A DNA stretch of 64,000 bases from contig JABAKE010000006.1 of the NCBI GenBank assembly GCA_019779905.1, forward strand, positions 124,001 to 188,000. The letters run 5' to 3'. Positions 44,618-54,100 of this stretch are shown piece by piece. The notes below the pieces were generated by a model that saw only the letters and a list, made by a program, of their open reading frames with translations, did no database searches and was not told the DNA's origin. The translations under genes were made by a program, and so were the position numbers. Positions within the stretch are counted from its first letter, which is position 1; each line of letters opens with the position of its first letter. The DNA comes from Modestobacter lapidis. GTDB taxonomy: Bacteria; Actinomycetota; Actinomycetes; Mycobacteriales; Geodermatophilaceae.

Positions 44618-45897
44618 GGGCGGCGGGCGTCTCGCGCCGCCGCTTCTTCTCCCTCGCCGGGGCCGGCACCGCCGGGGTGCTCGCCGCTGGTGCCGCCGGT
44701 GGGGCCGTCGGCCGGGTCACCGCCGGGGAGCCCGCGACGTCGGCCGCCGCCGTCCCGTTCGCCACCGAGGCCGTCCCGTTCACCGGCGGCCACCAGGCCG
44801 GGATCGTCACGCCCGCGCAGGACCGGCTGCACTTCGTCGCCTTCGACGTCACCACCGGCGACCGTGCCGAGCTGGCCGGGATGCTGCAGACCTGGACCGC
44901 GGCCGCGCGGCGGATGACCGCCGGGCAGGACGCCGGCGACACGGGTGCGGTCGACGGCGACCCGGACGCGGTGCCCGACGACACCGGTGAGGCGCTCGGG
45001 CTGCCGCCGTCCCGACTGACCCTGACCGTCGGTTTCGGCCCGACCCTCTTCACCACCGCCGACGGCACCGACCGGTTCGGCCTCGCCGGCCGGCGGCCGG
45101 CACCGCTGGCCGAGCTGCCTGCCTTTCCCGGCGACGCGCTCGACCCGGCGACCAGCGGCGGCGACCTGTGCGTGCAGGCCTGCGCCGACGACCCGCAGGT
45201 GGCGGTGCACGCCATCCGCAACCTGGTCCGGCTCGGGGCCGGGGTGGTCCGCATCCGCTGGTCGCAGCTGGGGTTCGGGCGGACGTCGTCCACCTCCGGC
45301 GCGCAGGCCACGCCGCGCAACCTGTTCGGGTTCAAGGACGGCACCGCCAACCTGAAGAGCGAGAACTCGGCGGCCATCGAGAGGTTCGTCTGGGTCGGCG
45401 CGGACGACCCGGGTGCGGACTGGCTGGCCGGTGGCTCGTACCTGGTCACCCGGCGGATCCGGATGATGCTCGAACCCTGGGACGCCTCGACGCTGGCCGA
45501 GCAGGAGGCGACCATCGGGCGCACCAAGGGCACGGGGGCCCCGCTCGGGCAGCGCGCCGAGTTCGACCCGGCCGACTTTTCGGTGCGGACGGGCAGGCGG
45601 CCCGCCATCCCGGAGACCTCGCACCTCTTCCTCGCCCATCCGACGAACTCCGGGACGGCGATCCTCCGGCGCGGCTACAGCTTCGTCGACGGCACCGACG
45701 GGGCGGGGCGGCTGGACGCCGGGCTGTTCTTCATCGCCTACCAGCGCGATCCGGAGACCGGGTTCACCCAGGTGCAGCGGAACCTGCGGCTGGACGCGAT
45801 GAACGAGTACATCCGGCACACGTCGTCGGCGGTCTTCGCCTGCCCGCCCGGGGTCACCGGCCCCGGCGACTGGTGGGGCCGCGCACTCTTCTCCTGA
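44614..45897 (+). CDS. efeB: Dyp-type peroxidase, Tat-exported (EfeB-like)
   Basis: A 427-residue heme peroxidase. A Tat signal (SRRRFFSLAGAG) is at residues 7-18. Dyp motifs are GFKDGTAN (catalytic Asp), SHLFLAHP (proximal His) and ILRRGYSF (Arg). EfeB acts outside the membrane on heme/porphyrin or iron uptake with EfeUO, but those partner genes are absent here. GTG overlaps the small upstream gene. Confidence 0.92.
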   Translation: MRAAGVSRRRFFSLAGAGTAGVLAAGAAGGAVGRVTAGEPATSAAAVPFATEAVPFTGGHQAGIVTPAQDRLHFVAFDVTTGDRAELAGMLQTWTAAARRMTAGQDAGDTGAVDGDPDAVPDDTGEALGLPPSRLTLTVGFGPTLFTTADGTDRFGLAGRRPAPLAELPAFPGDALDPATSGGDLCVQACADDPQVAVHAIRNLVRLGAGVVRIRWSQLGFGRTSSTSGAQATPRNLFGFKDGTANLKSENSAAIERFVWVGADDPGADWLAGGSYLVTRRIRMMLEPWDASTLAEQEATIGRTKGTGAPLGQRAEFDPADFSVRTGRRPAIPETSHLFLAHPTNSGTAILRRGYSFVDGTDGAGRLDAGLFFIAYQRDPETGFTQVQRNLRLDAMNEYIRHTSSAVFACPPGVTGPGDWWGRALFS

Positions 45898-45921
45898 CCC
45901 GGCGGACCTAGGGTTCGCCGC

Positions 45922-47040
45922 ATGCGCGGAAATCCGGACGGCAAGTTGCGGGTGGTCCTCGCCCCGGATTCGTTCAAGGGCACCCTCTCCGCCGCGGCGG
46001 CCGCCGACGCCCTGACGGCCGGGTGGCGCAGCCGCCGTCCGGACGACGAGCTCCGCACCTGCCCGCTCGCCGACGGCGGTGAGGGCACCCTGGACGCGCT
46101 CGGCCATGACCTGCCCGCGTCCTGCTGGCGGACCGCGGACGTCACCGGCCCCGACGGCCGGCCGGTGCGGGCCGCCTGGCTGCTGCTGCCCGACGGCACC
46201 GCGGTCGTGGAGATGGCCCGGGCGGCCGGGCTGCCCCTGCTCGACCGGCCCGACCCGCTGCACGCCACCACCCGCGGCCTGGGTGAGCTGCTGGCCGCGG
46301 TCGTCGCCGACCCCGCGGTGCGGCGGGTGATGCTGACCCTGGGTGGCTCGGCGACCACCGACGGCGGCACCGGCGCGCTGGCCGCGCTGGGCGCCCGCTT
46401 CCTCGACGCCGACGGTGCCGACCTCCCCCCGGGCGGTGGCGCGCTGGCCCGGCTCGCCCGGGTCGACCTCAGCGGGCTGACCCCGCCGCCGCCCGGCGGC
46501 GTGCAGTGCCTGGTGGACGTCACCGCCCCGCTGCTCGGCCCGCTGGGCGCGGCCGGCCAGTTCGGTCCGCAGAAGGGCGCCTCGCCGGCGCAGGTGGCCG
46601 AGCTGGGTGCCGCGCTGGCCCGGCTGGCCGACCTGCTCGACGGCGACCGGGCGGCGCCGGGAGCCGGTGCCGCGGGCGGGACGGCGTTCGGGTTCGCCGC
46701 CGGCTGGGGCGCGGAGTTCGTCAGCGGTGCGGCGGCCGTGGCCGCCGCGGCCGGGCTGGACGACGCGCTGGCGTCGGCCGATCTGGTGGTCACCGGGGAG
46801 GGCCAGTTCGACGCGCAGTCGATGCGCGGCAAGGTCGTCGGGGACCTCGTCGCGCGGGCCGGGCGGTACGGCGTGCCCGTGGCGGTCGTCGCCGGCCGGG
46901 TGGTCTCCGACGGCGACCTGCCGGTGGCGCGGGCCGTCGCGCTCACCGACCTGGCCGGCTCGGTGGAGGCCGCGATGGCCGACCCGGCGCGCTGGCTCAC
47001 CGAGGCCGGGGCGCGACTCGCCGACCGTCCGCCGGGCTGA
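45922..47040 (+). CDS. glxK: Glycerate kinase
   Basis: A 372-residue GckA/GlxK-type kinase phosphorylating glycerate to 2- or 3-phosphoglycerate. Motifs: APDSFKGTLSAAAAADAL, ADGGEGTLDAL, GGSATTDGGTGALAALGARF, GPQKGASP and VTGEGQFDAQSMRGK. ATG at 45922; upstream Shine-Dalgarno is poor. It lies 24 bases after efeB. Confidence 0.95.
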   Translation: MRGNPDGKLRVVLAPDSFKGTLSAAAAADALTAGWRSRRPDDELRTCPLADGGEGTLDALGHDLPASCWRTADVTGPDGRPVRAAWLLLPDGTAVVEMARAAGLPLLDRPDPLHATTRGLGELLAAVVADPAVRRVMLTLGGSATTDGGTGALAALGARFLDADGADLPPGGGALARLARVDLSGLTPPPPGGVQCLVDVTAPLLGPLGAAGQFGPQKGASPAQVAELGAALARLADLLDGDRAAPGAGAAGGTAFGFAAGWGAEFVSGAAAVAAAAGLDDALASADLVVTGEGQFDAQSMRGKVVGDLVARAGRYGVPVAVVAGRVVSDGDLPVARAVALTDLAGSVEAAMADPARWLTEAGARLADRPPG

Positions 47041-47223
47041 CCCGCCGGCCGACGGGCCGGCCGCCCCAGCGCGGTACCGTGTACTTCTGCCCCACCAGTC
47101 ACGCCGGTGTGCGGCAGCCCCGGGAAGCGGGCAAACCGACGATCCGGTTGTGCCTGCCGCGCCCAGCCTGCCGACCGGCGGGGGACGTACCGGGTGGACG
47201 GCGGGACGAGGGGGACGGCGCAC

Positions 47224-49026
47224 GTGGTGGAGCCCGCGCGGAGCACCCTCGGGAACCGCTACGAACTGGCAGGCCTGCTGGCCACCGGTGGGATGGGCCA
47301 GGTCTGGCGCGCGTACGACCAGCTGCTCGGCCGGCCCGTCGCGGTCAAGGTGCTGCGCAGCGAGTACACCGGCGACCCGCTCTTCCGCGCCCGCTTCCGG
47401 GCCGAGGCCCACCACGCCGCGGCCCTGAGCCACCCCAACATCGCCGCGGTCTACGACTACGGCGAGGAGGTGGCGCTCGACGGCTCCGACGAGCGGCTGG
47501 CCTACCTGGTCATGGAACTGGTCGAGGGCGAGTCGCTGTCGGCCGAGCTGTCCCGGACCGGAGCGCTGTCGCCGGCCCGCACCCTCGAGGTGCTGCGCCA
47601 GACCGCCGGGGCGCTGGGCGCCGCGCACGCCGCCGGCGTCGTGCACCGGGACGTGAAGCCGGGCAACGTGCTGGTCCGCGCGGACGGCACCGTCAAGATC
47701 ACCGACTTCGGCATCGCCTGGTCGGCCGGCAGCGTGCCGCTCACCCAGACCGGCCAGGTCATCGGCACCGCCGCCTACCTCTCGCCGGAGCAGGCCGCCG
47801 GCAGCCACGCCACCGCGGCCAGCGACGTCTACTCCCTCGGCATGGTCGGCTACGAATGCCTGACCGGCCGCAAGGCCTTCGACGGCGACAACTCCCTGGC
47901 CATCGCCATCCGCCAGCTCCGCGACCAGCCCGAGCCGCTGCCGCCCGAGGTGCCCGCCGGGGTCCGCTCGCTGATCGACCACGCCCTGGTCAAGGACCCG
48001 GCGCACCGCATCGCCGACGGCGACGCCTTCGTGGCCGCGGTCGACGACGTCCTCGCCGGGGCGGTCCTGCCGCCGGTCGCGCACCCGGACACGCTGAGCT
48101 TCTGGCTGGTGCCCGGCGGGGTCGCCGGGAGCGGCGCGGGGACGGGCACCGCTCCGGGCACGTCACCCGGCACCGGTGCCGCCGCCGGGGCCGCGGCACC
48201 GGCCCGCGGCTCCGCCCGGAGGCGGCTGGGCCGGATGCTCGTGCCGGTGGCCGCACTGCTGCTCGGAGCGGGCATCGCCGGCACCGTCGTCCAGCAGTCC
48301 GCTCCACCCGCGGGCGGCGGCGGGACGGCGGAGGCCGCGGCCGTCGCCGACCGGCCGGCCGCCCCCAGCGGCGCGCCGGTCGTCGCGTTCGCCGCGGGCC
48401 ACCACGTCGGGCGGCCGGTCGAGCAGGTGCGGGCCGAACTCGAGGGGCTCGGGCTGCTCGTGCAGACCGAGGCGGTGACCACCGACGAGCACGCCGCGGA
48501 CCTCGTCCTCGAGGTCACCCCCGGCAGCGGTGAGCTGCGCCGGGGCGACCTCGTCCTGCTCCGCTACGCCGTGCTGCCGCAGCGGGTGGCGCCGTCCCGG
48601 CCGGCGCCGGCGGAGACCGTCGTCCAGCCGCCGGTCGGGACGCCGGACCCGCCGGGAACGACGGAGCCCACCCCCGCGACCACCGTCCCGGCCACCGGCG
48701 CGCCCAGCGACACCGGCGCCACCACCGGAGTCCCCGGGACGAGCACCCCCGGGACGAGCACCCCCGGGACGAGCACCCCCGGGACGAGCACCCCCGGGAC
48801 GACCACCGGCACCGGCCCGGCGACCGGGGACGGCACGGATCCGGACAGTGGCGTCCCCGAGGAGACCGGACCCACCGGTGGGAACACCGGCGGTGCGGGT
48901 ACCGGGACGGGCCCGGACGCCGGGTCCACCGACGGCAGCACCCCGGGCGGCACCGGCAACCCCGGCACCGGCGACGCGGGCAGCGGCGGCGCCGCCCGGG
49001 TCGGGCAGGGCGGCACCGTCCGCTGA
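47224..49026 (+). CDS. PknA-like serine/threonine protein kinase with Thr/Gly/Pro tail
   Basis: A 600-residue kinase: ATGGMGQV, AVKVL, HRDVKPGN, DFGIAWS, a transmembrane helix near 340-360, one PASTA-like domain (HHVGRPVEQVRAELEGLGL) and an outside Thr/Pro/Gly tail. It is a paralogue of PknA (shared SEYTGDP, LSHPNIA, VYDYGE blocks). GTG at 47224 follows GAGGGGGA. Upstream gap 47041-47223 holds its promoter presumably. Confidence 0.9.
   Translation: MVEPARSTLGNRYELAGLLATGGMGQVWRAYDQLLGRPVAVKVLRSEYTGDPLFRARFRAEAHHAAALSHPNIAAVYDYGEEVALDGSDERLAYLVMELVEGESLSAELSRTGALSPARTLEVLRQTAGALGAAHAAGVVHRDVKPGNVLVRADGTVKITDFGIAWSAGSVPLTQTGQVIGTAAYLSPEQAAGSHATAASDVYSLGMVGYECLTGRKAFDGDNSLAIAIRQLRDQPEPLPPEVPAGVRSLIDHALVKDPAHRIADGDAFVAAVDDVLAGAVLPPVAHPDTLSFWLVPGGVAGSGAGTGTAPGTSPGTGAAAGAAAPARGSARRRLGRMLVPVAALLLGAGIAGTVVQQSAPPAGGGGTAEAAAVADRPAAPSGAPVVAFAAGHHVGRPVEQVRAELEGLGLLVQTEAVTTDEHAADLVLEVTPGSGELRRGDLVLLRYAVLPQRVAPSRPAPAETVVQPPVGTPDPPGTTEPTPATTVPATGAPSDTGATTGVPGTSTPGTSTPGTSTPGTSTPGTTTGTGPATGDGTDPDSGVPEETGPTGGNTGGAGTGTGPDAGSTDGSTPGGTGNPGTGDAGSGGAARVGQGGTVR
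48733..48807 (+). repeat. Five 15-nt tandem repeats
   Basis: Unit CCCGGGACGAGCACC (last copy one change) encodes PGTST in the tail of the kinase. Confidence 0.92.
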
Positions 49027-49142
49027 CCGCGGGGCCGCCGCGGGCGCGTTCCCGGGAGCCCACGCGGACCGCCGCTGGCGGTATGTTCCCCGCCAGCACA
49101 GTGCAGCGCGGCGCTGTCTGCGGCGGATGGACGCGGGGGAAC

Positions 49143-51056
49143 GTGGCCAGTCGAGCACCGGTTCCGGTCGAGGGCCCGACGACCGACTACTCCGCCGTGT
49201 TCCGGGCCATGCCCACCCCGTACCTGGTGCTGACACCTGACCTGGTCATCGTCGACGCCAATCCGGCCTACCTGACCAGCACCGGTCGCACCCTGGCCGG
49301 GATCGTCGGCCGGCCGGTGTTCGAGGCGTTCCCCGGCAACCCCAACCCCACCGACCCCGATGGCGGCGTCGCGAAGATCCGGGCCTCCCTGGAGCGGGCC
49401 CGGAACACCGGCCGACCGGACACCATGCCGGTGCAGGAGTACGACATCCCGGCCCCCGACGGTGGGTTCACCCGGCGGTTCTGGAGCCTGATCAGCATCC
49501 CGGTGCCCGGGCCGTCCGGTGGCTGCCGGTACCTGCTCCAGCGGGCCGAGGACATCACCGACTACGTGCAGCAGCGCGGGCCGGGTCCCGCCGGCCTGGA
49601 CGATGGCGGAGACGACGGCGGATCCGGCCCCGACCCGGCCGGGGCCCCGGACGTCTGGCGCCGCCGGGTGCTGGAGGTGCAGACCGACCTGTACGCCCGG
49701 GGGGTGGAGCTCCAGGCGGCGCGGGAGGCCGAGGCGCTGACCGCCCGGCGGCTGGCCGCGCTCGCCCGGGTCGCGCTCCAGGTCAGCAGCGCCGAGACGG
49801 TCGAGGAGCTGATCCGGGTGGTCACCGAAGGCGGCCTGGCGGCCCTCGGCGCGCACGGCGGCGCGGTCGCGGTGCCGGTCGGCGACCAGCAGGTCCGGCT
49901 GGTCATGAGCGAGGGACTGCGCCCGGCCGCCGGCGGCGGGGACGGCCTGCTGCCCTGGGACGCCCCCTACCCCGGCTGCGTGGCGGCCCGCACCGGCCGG
50001 CCGGTCCGGTTGCCGGACCGGCGCGCGACCGAGACGTTCGCACCGGCGATGCGGGACGTCATCGCGCGAACCGGCGCGGAGGCCTGGGTGGCGGTGCCGC
50101 TGCTGAGCGGCGGGCGGCGGCTCGGATCGCTCAGCGTGGCCTGGCTGGAGCCCCGGACCTTCGCCGCCGAGGAGCTCGACCTGCTCGACGCCTTCGCGGC
50201 GCAGTGCGCGCAGGCCCTGGAGCGGATCGGCACCCGGCAGTCCGAGCAGGTCGCGCACGCCGCCGTCCAGGGCATGGCCGAGGCGCTGCAGCGCAGCCTC
50301 CTCACCGAGCCGCCGGAGCCCGACCACCTGGAGATCGCCGTCCGGTACCTGCCGGCGACCAGCCTCGCGCAGGTGGGCGGCGACTGGTACGACGCGTTCC
50401 TGCTGCAGGACGGCCGGACGGCGCTGGTCATCGGCGACGTCACCGGCCACGACCGGCACGCCGCCGCCGCCATGGCCCAGGTGCGCAACGTGCTGCGAGG
50501 TATCGCGCACTGCCGGCGCGGGCGTCCCGCGGCGGTGCTCAGTGCCCTGGACCGGGCGATCCTCGACCTGGACGTCGGATCGCTGGCCACCGCGGTGCTC
50601 GCGACCGTCGAGCAGAGCGCGGACGACGCCCGCTGCGGGGTCCGGGTGCTGCGCTGGTCCAACGCCGGCCACCCGCCGCCGCTGGTGATCGAGGCCGGCG
50701 GCACGGTCCGGGTGCTCGAACGCCCGCCGGATCTGCTGCTCGGGGTGGATCCGACGGCCGAGCGGGCCGACCACGCGCACGTGCTGCCCGACGGCGCGAC
50801 CGTGCTCTTCTACACCGACGGGCTCATCGAGCGCCGCGGTGTGCCGCTCGACGACGGGCTGTCCTGGCTGACCGGCGTGGTCGCCGGCTGGGCCCGGCTG
50901 CCGCTGGAGGAGCTGTGCGACCGGCTGCTGGCCGAGCTCGGCGCCGTGGAGGACGACGTCGCGTTGCTGGCGCTGCGGGTGCATCCGGACAACCGGCCCC
51001 GGCCGTCCGGGGCGGGGCCGGCGCGGGTACCGGAGGAGCACGGCGCGGTCAGCTGA
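49143..51056 (+). CDS. PAS-GAF-SpoIIE (PP2C) phosphatase
   Basis: A 637-residue regulator: PAS (about 18-130), short coiled coil, GAF (about 200-350) and PPM/SpoIIE-type phosphatase (395-625: VGGDWYDAF, IGDVTGHD, SNAGHPPPLV, YTDGLIERR, DDVALLALR). Such proteins dephosphorylate anti-anti-sigma factors of the RsbV type; the HATPase at 57466 could belong to the same network. GTG at 49143 after GGGGGAA. Confidence 0.92.
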   Translation: MASRAPVPVEGPTTDYSAVFRAMPTPYLVLTPDLVIVDANPAYLTSTGRTLAGIVGRPVFEAFPGNPNPTDPDGGVAKIRASLERARNTGRPDTMPVQEYDIPAPDGGFTRRFWSLISIPVPGPSGGCRYLLQRAEDITDYVQQRGPGPAGLDDGGDDGGSGPDPAGAPDVWRRRVLEVQTDLYARGVELQAAREAEALTARRLAALARVALQVSSAETVEELIRVVTEGGLAALGAHGGAVAVPVGDQQVRLVMSEGLRPAAGGGDGLLPWDAPYPGCVAARTGRPVRLPDRRATETFAPAMRDVIARTGAEAWVAVPLLSGGRRLGSLSVAWLEPRTFAAEELDLLDAFAAQCAQALERIGTRQSEQVAHAAVQGMAEALQRSLLTEPPEPDHLEIAVRYLPATSLAQVGGDWYDAFLLQDGRTALVIGDVTGHDRHAAAAMAQVRNVLRGIAHCRRGRPAAVLSALDRAILDLDVGSLATAVLATVEQSADDARCGVRVLRWSNAGHPPPLVIEAGGTVRVLERPPDLLLGVDPTAERADHAHVLPDGATVLFYTDGLIERRGVPLDDGLSWLTGVVAGWARLPLEELCDRLLAELGAVEDDVALLALRVHPDNRPRPSGAGPARVPEEHGAVS

Positions 51057-51372
51057 CCGGCCGCCCGTCGCAGCGCAGCGCGGCCACCAGGCAGCCGACC
51101 GCCACGGCCAGCGCGACCCGGCCCGGGGTCAGCGCCGTCCCCCCGCCGAGGGCGCCCCCGGCCAGGACCCCGCCGGCGCCGGTCAGGACCGCCAGGGACA
51201 GCAGGCGGCCCCGGCCGGTCCGCACCCCCACCACGACGAGCACGACGGCGAGGGCGACGAAGACCCGGGCGGGCGCGGCGGTGCCGGGCACGAGCGGTTG
51301 CCAGGGCAGGCCGAGCGCGGCGCCGGCGCACGCCCCCGCGGCGGCCAGCCAGCCGGCCGGACGGCGGCTCAC
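51049..51372 (-). CDS. Small membrane protein
   Basis: A 107-residue protein with four hydrophobic segments and no recognised domain. GTG overlaps the stop of the upstream gene (GTGA). Its last eight bases overlap the convergent phosphatase gene. Confidence 0.75.
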   Translation of the reverse strand: MSRRPAGWLAAAGACAGAALGLPWQPLVPGTAAPARVFVALAVVLVVVGVRTGRGRLLSLAVLTGAGGVLAGGALGGGTALTPGRVALAVAVGCLVAALRCDGRPVS

Positions 51373-52319
51373 TCCTGCCGGCCCGGGGCCAGCCACACCG
51401 CCCCGGCGGCGAGGGCGAGGGCGGCGGTCAGCAGGAAGCCCTGGTCGCTCGCCACCAGCGGCAGCGCGATGAGCACCCAGAAGGCGGCCAGTCCGGCTGC
51501 ACCGGCGGCACCGACCCGCCAGGCCGTCCCGGCCGGAAACCGCCGGGGGAGGAGGGCGAGGACCAGCGGAACCAGCGCGACCACCGCGGCGACGGTGGCG
51601 AACGCCGACCAGCTCGGCACGGCCGACCACAGCGACCGGCCGAGGGGGTCGAGGAGGAGGCCGACCTCCAGCACCACCAGGGCGGCGACGCCGAGGCCCA
51701 GCCCGGCGAGGACGCTGCGGTCGGGCTTTCCGGTGCCACCGCCGCGGCCGGCGCGCAGCCCGCTGCCCAGCCGGGCGCCGAGGGCCCGGCCGGCGGCCCG
51801 GGCACGGGTACCCCGCCCCGACGTCCCTGCCCCGTCGTTCCCGGTCCCGTCGTTCCCGGTCCCGTCGTTCCCGGCCCCGCCGTCGTCGACCGGTGGGCCG
51901 GCGGACGGGGCTGCGGTGCTGCCGGCGGCCGGCGGCACCGGCGGGGTGGCCGGCCCGGAGAACCCGGGGACGATGTCGAGCGGCCCGGTCGAGTACGGCG
52001 GGCCGGTGGGCGCCGCCGGCGGACCGGGCTGCGGCCACGGCTGCTCCGGTGGATCCGCCTGCGGAGCGGCCTGCGGTGGCGCGCCGGACGGGCCCACCGC
52101 CGGCAGCACCGCGGTCGTCGGTGGCTGCTGAACCGCGGCCGGCGGCGCCGGGTCCGGCTCCGACAGGAACGCCGGCCGCGGTGGTGGCGGGGGCACCGGC
52201 TGCTCCTGGGCCGGCGCATCCGGCGGGACCACCGGGATCGACCGGGTCCGCGGCTCCTGCGGCTGGCTGGGCTGCTGCGCCGGCGGGTCCTCCGGACGAG
52301 GCGGGGGCGGCTGGCTCAT
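51369..52319 (-). CDS. Pro-rich membrane protein
   Basis: A 316-residue protein. The first ~170 residues are Pro/Ala/Gln-rich and disordered (MSQPPPPRPED), with GNDGTGNDGTGNDG repeats; four or five transmembrane segments follow. GGAGGA precedes the ATG. Function unknown; coupled to the next small membrane protein. Confidence 0.8.
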   Translation of the reverse strand: MSQPPPPRPEDPPAQQPSQPQEPRTRSIPVVPPDAPAQEQPVPPPPPRPAFLSEPDPAPPAAVQQPPTTAVLPAVGPSGAPPQAAPQADPPEQPWPQPGPPAAPTGPPYSTGPLDIVPGFSGPATPPVPPAAGSTAAPSAGPPVDDGGAGNDGTGNDGTGNDGAGTSGRGTRARAAGRALGARLGSGLRAGRGGGTGKPDRSVLAGLGLGVAALVVLEVGLLLDPLGRSLWSAVPSWSAFATVAAVVALVPLVLALLPRRFPAGTAWRVGAAGAAGLAAFWVLIALPLVASDQGFLLTAALALAAGAVWLAPGRQE

Positions 52320-52465
52320 CTGTCCTCCGGGCTGGCGGGCGGTGCGCCGGCCGGCTGTGGGCCGGCCCGTCGGGCCACGGTATCGGCGCGGGCGGGGCTG
52401 CACGGCCCGACGGCCCGGGCCGCGCCGGTCTGCTGCCGGCCGGGTGGCCCCCTTACTGTCGGCGC

Positions 52466-53749
52466 GTGGCAGTGCGCGCAGGCATCGTGGTCACCGGCAC
52501 CGAGGTGCTCACCGGCAGGGTCGCCGACCGGAACGGCCCGTGGTTGGCCGAGCGGTTGCGCACCCTGGGGGTCGACGTCGCGGCGGTCGTGACCGTCGGC
52601 GACCGGCCCGAGGACCTGCGGTCCGCGCTGACCTTCCTGGCCGACGGCGGCGCCGGCCTGGTGATCACCACCGGCGGCCTCGGCCCCACCGCGGACGACC
52701 TGACCGCGCAGGTGGTCGGGGACGCCCAGGGTCGGCCGTCGGCCGTCGACCCGGCGCTCGAGGAGCGGATCGGCGCCATCGTGGCCCGCCTGACGGCCCG
52801 GCGCGGCTGGCGGGCGGATCCGGCGGCGACGGCGGCCGGGGTCACCAAGCAGGCCCGGGTGCCGGCCGGGGCCACCGTGCTGGAGCCGGTGGGTACGGCG
52901 CCGGGGCTCGTCGTCCCGGTGGCGGAGGGGCGGTCGGGCCCGCCCGTCGTCGTGCTACCCGGTCCGCCGTCGGAGCTGCAGGGCATGTGGCCGGCCGCCG
53001 TCGCGTCCGACGTGCTGCGCGGCGTGCTGGCCGGCGCGGCGGAGCTCCGCCAGGAGACCCTCCGGCTGTGGGGCACGCCCGAGTCCGAGCTGGCCGCCAC
53101 CCTCCGCCGGGTGGCGGGGGAGCTCACCGGCCTGGAGGTGACGACCTGCCTGCGGGACGGCGAGCTGGAGATCGTCACGCGGTTCGGACCGGACGCGACG
53201 GTGGCCTACGAACGGCTGGTCGCCGCGGTGCGGGCCGACTTCGCCGGCACGGTCTTCAGCGCCGGGCCCACGGTCGACGACCTGGTCGCCGGGGGGCTCG
53301 CCGACCGCGGCTGGACGATCGCCACGGCCGAGTCGTGCACCGGCGGGCTGCTGTCCGCCCGGCTGACCGCCCGCGCGGGAGCGTCGGCCCGGGTGCTCGG
53401 CGGGGTCGCCGCGTACGCCGACGCGGCCAAGCAGCGGCTGCTCGACGTGCCGGCGGGAACCCTGGCCGCCGAGGGCGCGGTGAGCCCGGCGGTGGCGCTC
53501 GCGCTGGCCGAGGGTGCCCGTCGGCGGTTCGGGGCGGACGTGGGCATCGGCGTCACCGGGATCGCCGGGCCGGCCGGGGGGACGGCGGAGAAGCCGGTGG
53601 GCACCGTGCACCTGGCCGCCGTCGGCCCGGCGGGGACGGCAACCCGCTCGCTCGTGCTGCCGGGCTCCCGGGAGGCGGTGCGGCAGCGGGCCACCACCGT
53701 GGCGATGCACCTGCTGCGGGTGCTGCTGATCGGTGGCCCGCCGGCCTGA
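52466..53749 (+). CDS. cinA: CinA: competence/damage-inducible protein, nicotinamide-nucleotide amidase
   Basis: A 427-residue protein. The N-terminal MoaB/MogA-like domain has GTEVLTGRVADRNGPWLAE and TTGGLGPTADD; the C-terminal PncC amidase has TAESCTGGLLSARL and GVTGIAGPAGG...KPVGTV. It recycles NMN and may hydrolyse ADP-ribose. GTG at 52466 or 52472. Followed by a parS-like site. Confidence 0.93.
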   Translation: MAVRAGIVVTGTEVLTGRVADRNGPWLAERLRTLGVDVAAVVTVGDRPEDLRSALTFLADGGAGLVITTGGLGPTADDLTAQVVGDAQGRPSAVDPALEERIGAIVARLTARRGWRADPAATAAGVTKQARVPAGATVLEPVGTAPGLVVPVAEGRSGPPVVVLPGPPSELQGMWPAAVASDVLRGVLAGAAELRQETLRLWGTPESELAATLRRVAGELTGLEVTTCLRDGELEIVTRFGPDATVAYERLVAAVRADFAGTVFSAGPTVDDLVAGGLADRGWTIATAESCTGGLLSARLTARAGASARVLGGVAAYADAAKQRLLDVPAGTLAAEGAVSPAVALALAEGARRRFGADVGIGVTGIAGPAGGTAEKPVGTVHLAAVGPAGTATRSLVLPGSREAVRQRATTVAMHLLRVLLIGGPPA

Positions 53750-53793
53750 CCGCCTGCCGCGCGGACCGGCCACCGGCCGGTCGGCCGCGTCCG

Positions 53794-53807
53794 GTTCCAC
53801 GTGGAAC
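53794..53807. promoter_or_regulatory. parS: parS-like ParB-binding palindrome (second copy)
   Basis: Identical GTTCCACGTGGAAC to the site at 17844, 45 bases after cinA, in a 351-base gene-free gap. Confidence 0.65.
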
Positions 53808-53954
53808 GACCGGGAGGACCAGCGGATCATGATCTTCCGAAATACCGGTCGGATGGGTTAGCGATCTTCGATTGTGCGTATCAGGCGGGCATGCGTCCCC
53901 AGACCCCGTTGCTCCCGCCGGGGCCGCCCGGGGGCTGATCGTGGCCGCACCGCC

Positions 53955-53983
53955 CACCCAGGTGTCACGGGGGCACCTGGGTG
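53955..53983. terminator. Hairpin in the cinA-acyl-CoA dehydrogenase gap
   Basis: A 10-bp perfect stem (CACCCAGGTG, arms 53955-53964 and 53974-53983) with a nine-base loop. The rest of the gap 53750-54100 shows the parS-like site and a relatively AT-rich stretch near 53828-53880, possibly promoter. Confidence 0.55.
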
Positions 53984-54100
53984 CGGGCCGCCTCTTCCCG
54001 ACCGGGCCGCGATTCCTCTCGGGGGCGGATCGCGGCCCGGCCGTCCCGGATCACGGTCCGAGCTCGTTCCCCGCGGCGGCCCGTCTCGTACGGTGCGCAC

